DNA of 64,000 nucleotides, taken from assembly GCF_040892615.1 (NCBI RefSeq), contig NZ_JBFRYC010000006.1, forward strand, positions 62,001-126,000. The letters are read 5' to 3'. The notes under the pieces are model-generated. The model had not been told where the DNA came from, searched no databases, and saw only the letters and a list, made by a program, of their open reading frames with translations. The position numbers and the translations under genes are program-made. This stretch comes from Thioclava arctica (lineage in GTDB: Bacteria; Pseudomonadota; Alphaproteobacteria; Rhodobacterales; Rhodobacteraceae). Below are positions 16,055-24,153 of the stretch, in pieces (positions within the stretch are counted from its first letter, which is position 1; every line of letters starts with the position of its first letter).

Positions 16055-16831
16055 TTATTGCCGATAAATGACGCCACCGCGATAGGGGAGCGCGGTCATA
16101 AAAATCTGTTTCTGCAACGAGGCTTTCATAACCGCCTGCGCTGTTGTGTCGACATCAAGCGCCTCGCGCGCCAGTCGCAGATGTTTCTCGACCGTTGACG
16201 GCGTCAGCCCCATGATCAGCGCTATATCGGCAGTCGTTTTGCCATCGGCCACCCATTCCAGAACCTCGCGCTGACGATCTGTCAGAGGGCGATGCGAGGT
16301 CGCGAAGGGCATGTTGGAAATGCGCATATGTACCAAGCGGTTCATGGTCAGCAGCGTGCGCGCGTTTTCGTCCCAGATCCGGTCCACGTCATCTTGGCTC
16401 AGCCCGTGCTGCCCAACCAGCCCGATCGCACCATGGGCGCGGCTCGACATATCGCCAAAGCCAATCGAGTAGCCTGCGCACACGCCATGAAGTTTGTTGA
16501 GCTCCATCACCTCAATCTCGGCGGGGGTCATCTCCCCCCGGTTCATGCGCTCGGCCGTGTGGCGCCATGACATCGGCCCATCATGATTGGCAGCCCAATT
16601 CACCATCGGGGCATCGCGGAATTTCCCGGCGTGAAGAAATTCATCAAGATAAGCTTGCGTATGGTTGGACAAGACCAGAACGTCACTCAAATCGCCAATC
16701 TTGGCGGTTCGAAAACTGGTAAAGGCGTAGATGAGTCGATCAAACCCATACTGCGCCATCTCCTGACAGTGCAGATCCCATATCATCTTGATATCTCTTG
16801 AATTCAGCACTGCCTCACAAAAGGCTAACAT
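16055..16831 (-). CDS. LuxR-family transcriptional regulator (solo)
   Basis: A protein of 258 residues with an N-terminal autoinducer-binding-type domain (about 1-180) and a C-terminal LuxR helix-turn-helix (LTDRQREVLEWVADGKTTAD, followed by LGLTPSTVEKHLRLA-like residues). In the N-domain the usual acyl-homoserine-lactone contacts are only partly kept. The D of the DP pair is present (RDAPMVNW), but the proline after it is replaced by alanine. The first tryptophan is replaced by tyrosine (QAYLDEF), while the later W in GPMSW is kept. No luxI synthase is in the window. The ATG at 16831 is preferred to the adjacent TTG. It is likely a solo regulator sensing an unknown or exogenous ligand. No relation to the downstream tsf is implied, since the two genes converge. 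Confidence 0.82.
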   Translation of the reverse strand: MLAFCEAVLNSRDIKMIWDLHCQEMAQYGFDRLIYAFTSFRTAKIGDLSDVLVLSNHTQAYLDEFLHAGKFRDAPMVNWAANHDGPMSWRHTAERMNRGEMTPAEIEVMELNKLHGVCAGYSIGFGDMSSRAHGAIGLVGQHGLSQDDVDRIWDENARTLLTMNRLVHMRISNMPFATSHRPLTDRQREVLEWVADGKTTADIALIMGLTPSTVEKHLRLAREALDVDTTAQAVMKASLQKQIFMTALPYRGGVIYRQ

Positions 16832-16944
16832 CAATCAAGTCCCCGCAGAAATTGCATTGGTTTCACTGAATTTATTGGTTTCGGGCTCCTTCACCGGCCC
16901 GGTTCGTGGCAAGTCTACATAAATCAAATCTTAACGTAAGTCTT

Positions 16945-18696
16945 TTATCGGTGAGTTTCACAGCGACCCTGGGTCGCGGTTTGTTGGGTCAGTTCAGGTG
17001 CCAAAGCGACCAGAGCATCGTGATGGGTCAGATAGATCTGCCCGCCCAGATGGGTGATCAGATCTGAGCGCGTCAACTCATCCATCACCGGGCCTTTGAC
17101 CTCGGACAGATGCAGGCGCACGCCTGCATCCTTGAGTTGATCGTTGACCTCTTCCAAAGCCTCCAGCGCCGAGCTGTCGATATGATTGACGGCAGGGCAA
17201 TTCAGCACGACATGCTTGATCGATTGATCCGCAGCGATGCGATCATAAATCAGCTCTTCAATAAAGCGTGCATTGGGAAACCACAGGCTCTCATCGACAC
17301 GCAGCGATAGCACGCCCGGCGCGCTGATTACGCGATGACGTTGCACATTGCGAAAATGTTCAGTGCCCGGCACCTGACCCATCTCGGCGACATGGGGGCG
17401 CGAGCTACGCCACAGCTGCAAGCCGATGGACAAGATCACACCAAAGGCGATCCCATCCTCAACACCGCGCACCAGCGTCACAAGGATCGTCAGCGCCATC
17501 GCAATCCCTTCGCGCGGCGCGTAGCTGAAGGTGCGCTTGAGGGCAGTGAAATCCACCAATGTCAGCACAGAAACGAAAATCGTCGCGGCCAGCGTCGCTT
17601 GCGGTAGAAAATAAAGCGCAGGTGTCAGCGTGAAGGTCGCAAGCGCCACGCCGATGGCTGTAAAAGCCCCTGCGGCGGGGGTGCTGGCCCCGGCCTCATA
17701 GCTGACAACCGAGCGCGCAAAGCCGCCGGTGATCGGGAAGGACCCCGAGATCGCCGAGCCGATCGAGGCGCCCCCAAGGGCGATGAATTCCTGATCCGGG
17801 TCGATACGCTGGCGTTTTTTGGCCGCCAAGGTTTGTGCGACCGAGATCGTCTCGACATAGCCGATGATCGCAATCAGCAGCGCCGGGATGAACAGCTCTT
17901 GCCAGAGCGTTGGGTCAAATGAGGGCAGGGTGGGCGCGGGAAAGCCCAGCGGCACCGTTCCCACAACCGAGACGCCACGCCCTTCAAGTCCGAAGACCCA
18001 AGTCAGCATGATCGTCACCGCGACCGCGAAAACCGGCGAGGCGCGGCTGAGAATATCGGCGATGCGCGGCGAAACCCCAGCGCGCAGCAGCCGCGGTTTC
18101 ATCCCGCGACGCGCCCAGAACAGGAACCCCAGCGACAGGATCGAGATTGCGACCGTGGGCACGTTGGTTTGGGGCAGATGCGCCCAGAGGCTTGAGAGGA
18201 TATCAATGATCCCACCACTATCGGCCTTGACCCCGAAGAAATGCTTCATCTGGCCCGCCGCGATCAAGATCCCCACGGCCGAGGTGAACCCCGACAACAC
18301 CGGATGGCTGAGGAACGCGGTGATAAACCCCATGCGCAGCAGCCCCATCACCACCAACATCACACCCGACAGAAAGGCCAGCGCGACCGCTGCGGTGATG
18401 TATTCGGCGCTGCCCTGCGCCGCGACCTTGCTCACCGCTGCTGCCGTCATCAGCGAGATCACCGCGACGGGGCCGACAGCAAGCGGGCGCGACGTGCCAA
18501 ACACCGCGTAGATCAGCAGTGGCAGCACCGACGCATACAGCCCGTATTGCGCCGGCATCCCCGCGAGCAGCGAATAGGCCAGCGATTGCGGGATCAGCAT
18601 GATCGTCACGATCACAGCCGCAATAAGATCCGCCTCAAAGGTGATGCGATTATAGGCGCGACCCCAAGTGAGGATCGGAAAATATTTTTTGAGCAT
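16945..18696 (-). CDS. SulP (SLC26) family anion transporter with STAS domain
   Basis: An inner-membrane anion transporter of 583 residues. The membrane domain occupies about residues 1-410 and opens with the SulP signature (DLIAAVIVTIMLIPQSLAYS, then LAGMPAQYGLYASVLPLL). The cytoplasmic STAS domain follows at about 450-560 (VVLNCPAVNHIDSSALEALE). SulP proteins move sulfate, sulfite or bicarbonate (BicA type). It is the last gene of the long minus-strand run and starts 9 bases after the DUF442 gene, so co-expression with persulfide dioxygenase and CBB genes is likely. Sulfur chemistry next door suggests export of sulfite or sulfate; the CBB operon suggests bicarbonate import. Sequence alone does not decide. 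Confidence 0.88.
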   Translation of the reverse strand: MLKKYFPILTWGRAYNRITFEADLIAAVIVTIMLIPQSLAYSLLAGMPAQYGLYASVLPLLIYAVFGTSRPLAVGPVAVISLMTAAAVSKVAAQGSAEYITAAVALAFLSGVMLVVMGLLRMGFITAFLSHPVLSGFTSAVGILIAAGQMKHFFGVKADSGGIIDILSSLWAHLPQTNVPTVAISILSLGFLFWARRGMKPRLLRAGVSPRIADILSRASPVFAVAVTIMLTWVFGLEGRGVSVVGTVPLGFPAPTLPSFDPTLWQELFIPALLIAIIGYVETISVAQTLAAKKRQRIDPDQEFIALGGASIGSAISGSFPITGGFARSVVSYEAGASTPAAGAFTAIGVALATFTLTPALYFLPQATLAATIFVSVLTLVDFTALKRTFSYAPREGIAMALTILVTLVRGVEDGIAFGVILSIGLQLWRSSRPHVAEMGQVPGTEHFRNVQRHRVISAPGVLSLRVDESLWFPNARFIEELIYDRIAADQSIKHVVLNCPAVNHIDSSALEALEEVNDQLKDAGVRLHLSEVKGPVMDELTRSDLITHLGGQIYLTHHDALVALAPELTQQTATQGRCETHR

Positions 18697-18705
18697 AAAG
18701 TGTTA

Positions 18706-19149
18706 TCAGCCGTTCTTACCACGACGCGTGGCGTAAAATTTCAACACGGGCATCAAGGAAGAATGGTCATAACCGGCATTGGCGGCGGTTTCGACGATCT
18801 TGTCGAGCTCCATCCGACCCGCTTGGCTCATCCCCCAAAGATGCGAGCTGCGCGTGCCCGAGCGACAATAACCAAAGGCAGGCTTGGGCGCGGATTTCAT
18901 GATCGCTTCGTAATCCGCCACCAAATCAAAGGTCATCTCGCCGGGGTAATAGGGCAGGTAGTGGTAATTCATCCCGGCCTTGGCGGCGAGCTTGGCCATA
19001 TTGGCCGAGCGGTGGTCCTCGTCCTCAATCTCTTCATCGGGGCGGTTGGTGATCAGCGTGCGAAAGCCCATCTCGGCGAGCTTGGCCACGTCTTCGGGCT
19101 CAATCTGCGGGGCCACGGAAAAATGGTCGGAAAGTTTACGAGGGTCCAT
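18706..19149 (-). CDS. DUF442 sulfurtransferase/phosphatase-like protein (TIGR01244)
   Basis: A small cytoplasmic protein of 147 residues with a cysteine-phosphatase fold and the active-site loop GYCRSGTRSSHLW (C-x5-R). It belongs to the DUF442/TIGR01244 group that acts as a rhodanese-like sulfurtransferase in hydrogen sulfide detoxification. In Agrobacterium and Xylella this domain is fused to an ETHE1-type dioxygenase as Blh, under the sulfide sensor BigR. Here the two parts are separate neighbouring genes. The ATG at 19149 follows AGGAA at a normal distance; the ATG at 19173 has no such site. No BigR-like regulator is in the window. Confidence 0.83.
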   Translation of the reverse strand: MDPRKLSDHFSVAPQIEPEDVAKLAEMGFRTLITNRPDEEIEDEDHRSANMAKLAAKAGMNYHYLPYYPGEMTFDLVADYEAIMKSAPKPAFGYCRSGTRSSHLWGMSQAGRMELDKIVETAANAGYDHSSLMPVLKFYATRRGKNG

Positions 19150-19215
19150 GCGGTTTCCTGTCTGTCCTGTCATGTCATAGTGCTGGGGGCGGGTGTTCGC
19201 GCCCGCCCCGGTTTC

Positions 19216-20082
19216 TCACAGCCCGTTCACCGGCACTTTGAGATAGGTATTGCCTTCATCATCCTTGGGCGGCATTTGACCTGCGCGCATGTTCACCTGC
19301 AACGAGGGAATGATCAACTTCGGCATCGCCAAGGTTGCGTCGCGTTCCGAGCGCATCTTGACGAAATCGGCCTCGGATTTGCCACCGCCAATGTGAATGT
19401 TGCGCGTCTTTTCCTCGGCCACGCTGGTCTCCCAGGCGTAATCGTCACGTCCCGGTGCCTTGTAATCATGGCCCACGAAAATCCGCGTCTCATCGGGAAG
19501 GGTCAGGATTTTCTGGATCGAGGCATACAGCGTTTCCGCCGAGCCCCCCGGGAAATCGCAGCGCGCCGTGCCAAAATCGGGCATGAACAGCGTGTCGCCC
19601 ACAAAGGCCGCATCGCCGATCAGATAGGTCAGGCAGGCAGGGGTGTGGCCGGGCGTATGCATGACGCGGCCTTTCAAGGCCCCCACTTCGAACGTGTCGC
19701 CCTCTTTGAACAACTGGTCGAACTGGCTGCCATCGCGCTGAAACTCGGTGCCTTCGTTAAAGATTTTACCGAATGTTTCCTGCACCACCTGAATGCGGTC
19801 GCCAATACCGATTTTGCCCCCCACCCGTTCTTGAATATAGGGTGCTGCGGAGAGGTGATCAGCATGCACATGGCTTTCCAAAATCCACGTGACATCAAGG
19901 CCTTGCTCTTTGACATAGGCGATGACCTCATCGGCGGATTTGGTATCTGTGCGCCCAGAGGAATAGTCGAAATCCAGCACGCTGTCGACGATGGCACAGG
20001 CGCTGCTACCGGGGTCTTTCACGACATAGGAAACGGTAAAAGTCGCCGTGTCGAAAAAGGCTTTGACGTCAGGTTTGATCAT
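19216..20082 (-). CDS. ETHE1-like persulfide dioxygenase
   Basis: A metallo-beta-lactamase-fold iron dioxygenase of 288 residues predicted to oxidise glutathione persulfide to sulfite. The metal motif HVHADH is intact near residue 71, followed by the later ligands in HTPGHTP and GDTLFMPDFGTARCDFPGG, which is a hallmark of the persulfide dioxygenase group. The last ligand motif is FVGHDY. The ATG at 20082 has a GGAGG six bases upstream; the frame is open further but lacks homology there. It is co-directional with the DUF442 gene, which could supply or use the persulfide, and with the SulP transporter, which could export the product. Confidence 0.88.
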   Translation of the reverse strand: MIKPDVKAFFDTATFTVSYVVKDPGSSACAIVDSVLDFDYSSGRTDTKSADEVIAYVKEQGLDVTWILESHVHADHLSAAPYIQERVGGKIGIGDRIQVVQETFGKIFNEGTEFQRDGSQFDQLFKEGDTFEVGALKGRVMHTPGHTPACLTYLIGDAAFVGDTLFMPDFGTARCDFPGGSAETLYASIQKILTLPDETRIFVGHDYKAPGRDDYAWETSVAEEKTRNIHIGGGKSEADFVKMRSERDATLAMPKLIIPSLQVNMRAGQMPPKDDEGNTYLKVPVNGL

Positions 20083-20128
20083 GATGGCCTCCATTAACGA
20101 TCCCTGACCATATGGTCCGGGCTGAAAT

Positions 20129-20263
20129 TTATGACATTGTGGCGCTGTGTCCCAGTGCCTTGGTGATCCCGTGGGCGGTAAAGATTTCGTTGAACGCGCG
20201 GCGATGGGCCTGTTCGGTTTCGGCCAAGGTGCCATCGACGTCAAAAATCAGCGCGCTTACCAT
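20129..20263 (-). pseudogene. cbbY: Truncated 5' remnant of a CbbY-type HAD phosphatase gene
   Basis: An open frame of 44 codons starts at the ATG that overlaps the cbbZ stop (ATGGTAA). Its first 32 residues, MVSALIFDVDGTLAETE followed by QAHRRAFNEIFTAHG, match the N-terminus of CbbY, the phosphatase that removes xylulose-1,5-bisphosphate inhibitors of RuBisCO. The catalytic DVDGT is present, and the LAETE-xxHRRAFN pattern is characteristic of CbbY. After about residue 33 the similarity stops (TKALGHSATMS) and a TAA follows, so the rest of the gene (roughly 185 residues) is missing. The order cbbZ-cbbY' would fit an ancestral cbbX-Y-Z-like group. It could still be translated as a micro-protein, but it would lack the cap and Rossmann core. 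Confidence 0.78.
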
Positions 20264-20916
20264 TCGAAATGCTCCACGATTGCGGGCAGCATTTTGAAAT
20301 CGGAAAACGCCACATGATGGGGCATCTCATGCACCGGGGTCTGGCGATACCCTTCGGTATAAAGGACAAATTTTGCCTCCGCATTCACCGCCGTCTCGGC
20401 ATCCACCTCGCTATCGCCGACATAAAGCATCGCGCCACCGCCAAGCAGCACATGGCAATGATGCAGCATTTCCGGGTCTGGCTTGCGAGTCGGACGGCTA
20501 TCGCCCCCGAGCACGACGTCAAAACGATCCCACAGCCCGACATGGCGCAAGGCGGCCTCTGCTGGGGCGTAGGGTTTATTGGTGCAAATTGCCATTTTGC
20601 AGCCGCGATCGGCCAGTTGATCCAGCGCCTCAAGCACGCCGGGGTAAAGAATATTGCCATCCACATCGGTCTCATAGCGCGCGATCAACGCGCTCTCGAC
20701 TCGTGGAAATAGCGGACCATCCGGGTCTTCGTTCGAGGTGATCAGCAATTGGCGCACAAGATTGGGCACGCCTTTGCCCACGAAGCTGCGGATCATCGGC
20801 AGCGACAGCGCCTCAAACCCCATATCCGTCAGCACCGCGTTCGAGACGGCATGAATCGCAGGCACGGAATCGATCAGCGTGCCGTCGAGATCGAAGATGA
20901 CACAAGGCGCGCTCAT
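20257..20916 (-). CDS. cbbZ: Phosphoglycolate phosphatase
   Basis: A HAD-superfamily phosphatase of 219 residues that removes phosphate from 2-phosphoglycolate made by the RuBisCO oxygenase reaction. The motifs are IFDLDGTLIDS at the N-terminus (nucleophile D about residue 9), CTNKP (motif II) and GDSEVDAETA (motif IV). It starts at ATG 20916, which overlaps the stop of the redoxin gene (ATGA). Its own stop overlaps the start of the cbbY remnant. The location in a CBB operon supports the phosphoglycolate role over other gph-like functions. Confidence 0.88.
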   Translation of the reverse strand: MSAPCVIFDLDGTLIDSVPAIHAVSNAVLTDMGFEALSLPMIRSFVGKGVPNLVRQLLITSNEDPDGPLFPRVESALIARYETDVDGNILYPGVLEALDQLADRGCKMAICTNKPYAPAEAALRHVGLWDRFDVVLGGDSRPTRKPDPEMLHHCHVLLGGGAMLYVGDSEVDAETAVNAEAKFVLYTEGYRQTPVHEMPHHVAFSDFKMLPAIVEHFEW

Positions 20917-21467
20917 GCGGATTTCCACTTGATCGAGCAGCCCATCGAGGGGATCTGATCGCGCGGACCAACACCGGTTTTGGCAACCATCATCATGCCC
21001 TCATAGAGTTCGCGTTTGGCATCTGCAGGCGCCGCTTGCCGGGCCGAAGCATCAAGCCGCCCGCGATATTGCAGCTCATCTTGGGCGTTGAACCCAAAGA
21101 AATCGGGCGTGCAGGCCGCACCATAAGCTTTGGCGACATCTTGGCTTTCATCGTAAAGATAGGGGAAGGAAAAGCCGCGCTTGGCCGCCAATTTCCCCAT
21201 GTTTTCAAAGCTGTCCTCGGGGTAATCGGCAACATCATTGGCCGAGATCGCCACCACCCCGATACCAGCCGCTTGCAACGCTACCGCGTCGCGCAAAATC
21301 CGGTCGAGGATGGATTGCACATAGGGGCAGTGATTGCAGATGAACATCACCAACGTGCCCTTGGGGCCGCGGATGTCGTCTAAGCTGTAGGTCTTGCCAT
21401 CGGTGCCGGGCAGGGAAAATCCCGGCGCGCTCCAGCCGAAATCGCAGACAGGGGGGGTGACGGCCAT
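20913..21467 (-). CDS. Thioredoxin-fold redoxin (AhpC/TSA-like)
   Basis: A protein of 184 residues with the redoxin/AhpC-TSA fold and the active-site-like motif FICNHCPYVQS near residue 44. The two cysteines lie in a CxxC arrangement (CNHC). The family is often annotated as thioredoxin family protein and reduces or oxidises unknown partners. There is no signal peptide, so it is cytoplasmic. It overlaps cbbZ by four bases and lies 8 bases after the SoxH-like gene. The operon context suggests a role in redox handling of sulfur or CBB enzymes, which is inference. Confidence 0.8.
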   Translation of the reverse strand: MAVTPPVCDFGWSAPGFSLPGTDGKTYSLDDIRGPKGTLVMFICNHCPYVQSILDRILRDAVALQAAGIGVVAISANDVADYPEDSFENMGKLAAKRGFSFPYLYDESQDVAKAYGAACTPDFFGFNAQDELQYRGRLDASARQAAPADAKRELYEGMMMVAKTGVGPRDQIPSMGCSIKWKSA

Positions 21468-21475
21468 AGGGGCTC

Positions 21476-22432
21476 CTATTCGAATTCCATTTCCTCATAG
21501 ACGACGCCCGCGTTTTTCGTCGCCAATTCCTCAAACGTGTCGAGGTGCTCGTAGGGGCTTTGATCGACGTAATAAGCGCCCGCCAGATCGCCACCCTCGT
21601 CGATATGATCACTTATCTTGCCGCGCAAATACACAAGATAGTCGCGGGTGTAGCGAGTGACTTGGGCGAGGTTCGTGGGATGACCGTGGCCCGGGATAAT
21701 AAAGGTCGGGTTGAGCGGCATGAATTTGGTTTCCCACGTGTCGATCCAACAACTCGTGCAAGTCCCTGAAAAGATGGGCATCATGCGTTCAGAGAATGCA
21801 ATGTCACCGGCAATCATAAAGCCTTGCTTGGGCATCCAGACCTGCGTGTCGCCGGGGCTGTGGGCGGGGCCCAGATGCATCACATGAATCTCGAAATCGC
21901 CCATCGTGATCACGCGCTCGTCTTCAAACGTCTCGGTCGGACCCATCGGGTCGGTGCCCTCGGCGTTTTCCTTGGCGTAGCGTTGCAAGCCAGCGAGCGC
22001 CGAGCCAATGCCATGTTCAAACTCGGCCGCCGCATCGACATGGCCCAGAACCGGAACGCCTTGCGCGATCCAGTAATTATTGCCCAACATCGCGTGGTTC
22101 TGGCCGTTCTCATTAATGACCAGTTTGACAGGTTCGTCCGTTACGGCCTTGATTTCGTTATGCAAAGCCTCGGCCAACTTGTAAGACGCACCCGAATTGA
22201 CCACGACGACGCCTTCGCCTGTCACGATAAAGGAGAGGTTGTTGTTATGGCCCGCATTTTCGTAAGTCGGCGGCGCGGTGGCGCCAAGGGCAGACCAGAT
22301 GCCGGGGATCACCTCATAGGGTTTGGAATACAGCACCGAGCCCGGATATTGATCGGGAATATCTTCGGAGGCGAAGACGGGCGCTGCATTAAGAAGCGCT
22401 ACCAATGCACTGGCAATGAACAGGTTTTTCAT
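21476..22432 (-). CDS. Exported metallo-beta-lactamase-fold protein, SoxH-like, degenerate metal motif
   Basis: A protein of 318 residues with a cleavable-looking Sec signal peptide (MKNLFIASALVALLNAAPVFA). It resembles SoxH and quinoprotein-relay lactamase-fold hydrolases: NNNLSFIVTGEGVVVVNSG, HLGPAHSPGDTQVW, MIAGDIAF and IIPGHGHP. The first metal motif, which should read THxHxDHxLGN, is INENGQNHAMLGN, so three or four ligands are replaced. The later histidine and aspartate motifs are intact. A CTSCW pair near residue 215 could be a disulfide or a metal site. The ATG at 22432 is one base away from the stop of the next Tat-exported lactamase-fold gene, so the two are tightly coupled. Function is unknown; a role in periplasmic sulfur or cofactor chemistry is plausible. 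Confidence 0.75.
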   Translation of the reverse strand: MKNLFIASALVALLNAAPVFASEDIPDQYPGSVLYSKPYEVIPGIWSALGATAPPTYENAGHNNNLSFIVTGEGVVVVNSGASYKLAEALHNEIKAVTDEPVKLVINENGQNHAMLGNNYWIAQGVPVLGHVDAAAEFEHGIGSALAGLQRYAKENAEGTDPMGPTETFEDERVITMGDFEIHVMHLGPAHSPGDTQVWMPKQGFMIAGDIAFSERMMPIFSGTCTSCWIDTWETKFMPLNPTFIIPGHGHPTNLAQVTRYTRDYLVYLRGKISDHIDEGGDLAGAYYVDQSPYEHLDTFEELATKNAGVVYEEMEFE

Positions 22433-22433
22433 G

Positions 22434-23342
22434 TCACGCCTCGGGAACATAGCGGTAAGCGTCGCCTTGACGTTCGACATGACCCAACCCGCCTTCGGGC
22501 AGATGGAAGCCGATGATCGGCATTTTCTCGGAGGCCAGTTGATCCAGCAGGGCGACGCGGGTCTTGGCCCCCAGATCGGGATCTTGATCTGAGCCAGCCG
22601 CCATACCCGGCGCAGCAAAGGCAAGGTAGTGATTGACGATCGCATCGCCCGTCACAAAGGCCGAGTTGCTGCCATTGCGGATCTCGAAACTCATATGGCC
22701 CGGTGTGTGACCCGGTGTCATGCGCGACGCGATGCCGGGAAGAATTTCTTCACCATCTCCAAAGGTTGTGATCTGATCTTCAAGTGTTTGTAGCCGCCGC
22801 AAAGCGCCCGCGGCAAAGGTTGTACGCCCTTCGTCGATCGTGTTCACGGTCTCTGGATTGATCCAGAACTCAAACTCGGACTTGCCCATGAAATGCTGCG
22901 CATTGGCAAAGATCGGTTCGTCGAAATCATCAAGCACACCCCAAAGATGATCGGGGTGAGCATGCGTGAAAACAACATGGGTCACGTCGTCATGGGTGAT
23001 CTCAAGCGCGTCCAGAGCGGCTTGCAACTTGCCCGCAGTGGGCATGAAATCGGGGCCTGAGCCAACGTCAAACAGCACCGTATTGGTGCCGTCTCGGTAG
23101 AGCGTCAGGTTGCAGGGCGGCTCGACCTGCGCGCCCGTCAGGCCGAACTCTTTCAAAATCGGCACGGCCTTGGGGTCGTTGGACACGAAGCTGAGCGGCA
23201 AGACAAGGTTGCCGTCTGACAGCGTGTCGATCCGTGCGGCGCCGAGTTCCAGCGATTGCGCGGCAAAACTGAACCGGGGCAGGGCGCTTGCAACCGTGGT
23301 TGCCAGCGCACCGCGCAGAATGGTGCGTCGTGTGACTCTCAT
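22434..23342 (-). CDS. Tat-exported metallo-beta-lactamase-fold hydrolase
   Basis: A protein of 302 residues with a twin-arginine signal (MRVTRRTILRGALATTVASA), so it is folded with its metal before export to the periplasm. The zinc motifs are complete: FTHAHPDHLWG, MTPGHTPGHMSF, VTGDAIV and IIGFHLP. These proteins resemble the AidA/quorum-quenching and MBL hydrolase groups, but the substrate is not predictable. It lies one base before the SoxH-like partner and 87 bases after rpe. The pair consists of one intact and one degenerate lactamase-fold protein, both exported. Confidence 0.82.
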   Translation of the reverse strand: MRVTRRTILRGALATTVASALPRFSFAAQSLELGAARIDTLSDGNLVLPLSFVSNDPKAVPILKEFGLTGAQVEPPCNLTLYRDGTNTVLFDVGSGPDFMPTAGKLQAALDALEITHDDVTHVVFTHAHPDHLWGVLDDFDEPIFANAQHFMGKSEFEFWINPETVNTIDEGRTTFAAGALRRLQTLEDQITTFGDGEEILPGIASRMTPGHTPGHMSFEIRNGSNSAFVTGDAIVNHYLAFAAPGMAAGSDQDPDLGAKTRVALLDQLASEKMPIIGFHLPEGGLGHVERQGDAYRYVPEA

Positions 23343-23429
23343 GCCCGTTCCTCCCTAAACAGGTATTCAATTTAGCGAATATGAACGACAGATTGTCACA
23401 GGGCAAGCGCGCAGATCACAAAGACGCGA

Positions 23430-24131
23430 TTATTGCGCGGCTTTGAGTGCTCCTTCGGCGGCCGCGCGGATCGCGCGCATGTTTTGGCCATACACCTCGG
23501 GCGTGTCGACCGAGCCGCCCTTGAACACCGCCGACCCCGCGACAAAGCAATCTGCACCTGCTTCGACCAGCGGGCCGACAGTGTTGGGATCGACCCCACC
23601 ATCGACCTGAATATGGATCTCGCGATCACCGATCATCTGGCGGACCTGGCGGACCTTTTGCACGCTGGAGGGGATGAATTTCTGACCGCCGAAACCGGGG
23701 TTCACGCTCATCACCAGCACCATGTCGCACAGATCAAGCAGGTATTCGATGGCGCTGGCAGGCGTGCCGGGATTGAGGCTGATGCCGCATTTCGCGCCCG
23801 TCGCCTTGATCGCCTGAAGCGTGCGATGGGGGTGTGGCCCGGCCTCGTAATGAGCCACGATCATATCGGCACCCGCCTCGGCATAGGCCTCGATATACTG
23901 ATCGACGGGCGAGATCATCAGATGCACATCCATGAAGGTTTTCACATGCGGGCGAAACGCCTTTACCGCGGGCGGGCCAAAGGTGAGGTTGGGAACGAAA
24001 TGCCCGTCCATCACATCGACATGCACCCAATCGGCCCCCTGCGCCTCAATAGCGCGAATTTCCGCGCCAAAATTGGCAAAATCGGCGGAAAGGATCGAGG
24101 GGGCAATCTTGATGGAACGGTCAAAGCTCAT
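23430..24131 (-). CDS. rpe: Ribulose-phosphate 3-epimerase
   Basis: A TIM-barrel enzyme of 233 residues that interconverts D-ribulose-5-phosphate and D-xylulose-5-phosphate in the Calvin and pentose phosphate pathways. Motifs include IAPSILSADFANFG at the N-terminus, HVDVMDGHFVPNLTFGP with metal ligands, VMSVNPGFGGQKFIPS, and VDGGVDPNTV with the catalytic aspartate. It lies 22 bases downstream of cbbO within the CBB operon, equivalent to cbbE. Confidence 0.96.
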   Translation of the reverse strand: MSFDRSIKIAPSILSADFANFGAEIRAIEAQGADWVHVDVMDGHFVPNLTFGPPAVKAFRPHVKTFMDVHLMISPVDQYIEAYAEAGADMIVAHYEAGPHPHRTLQAIKATGAKCGISLNPGTPASAIEYLLDLCDMVLVMSVNPGFGGQKFIPSSVQKVRQVRQMIGDREIHIQVDGGVDPNTVGPLVEAGADCFVAGSAVFKGGSVDTPEVYGQNMRAIRAAAEGALKAAQ

Positions 24132-24153
24132 GGTGTCCTCCGTGGCGTCGCGC

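Noticed and set aside
18241..20097. A 618-codon open frame on the plus strand
   Set aside because: It runs antisense through the SulP, DUF442 and ETHE1 genes, all of which have clear motifs on the minus strand; its translation is Arg/His/Gln-rich, typical of a high-GC shadow frame.
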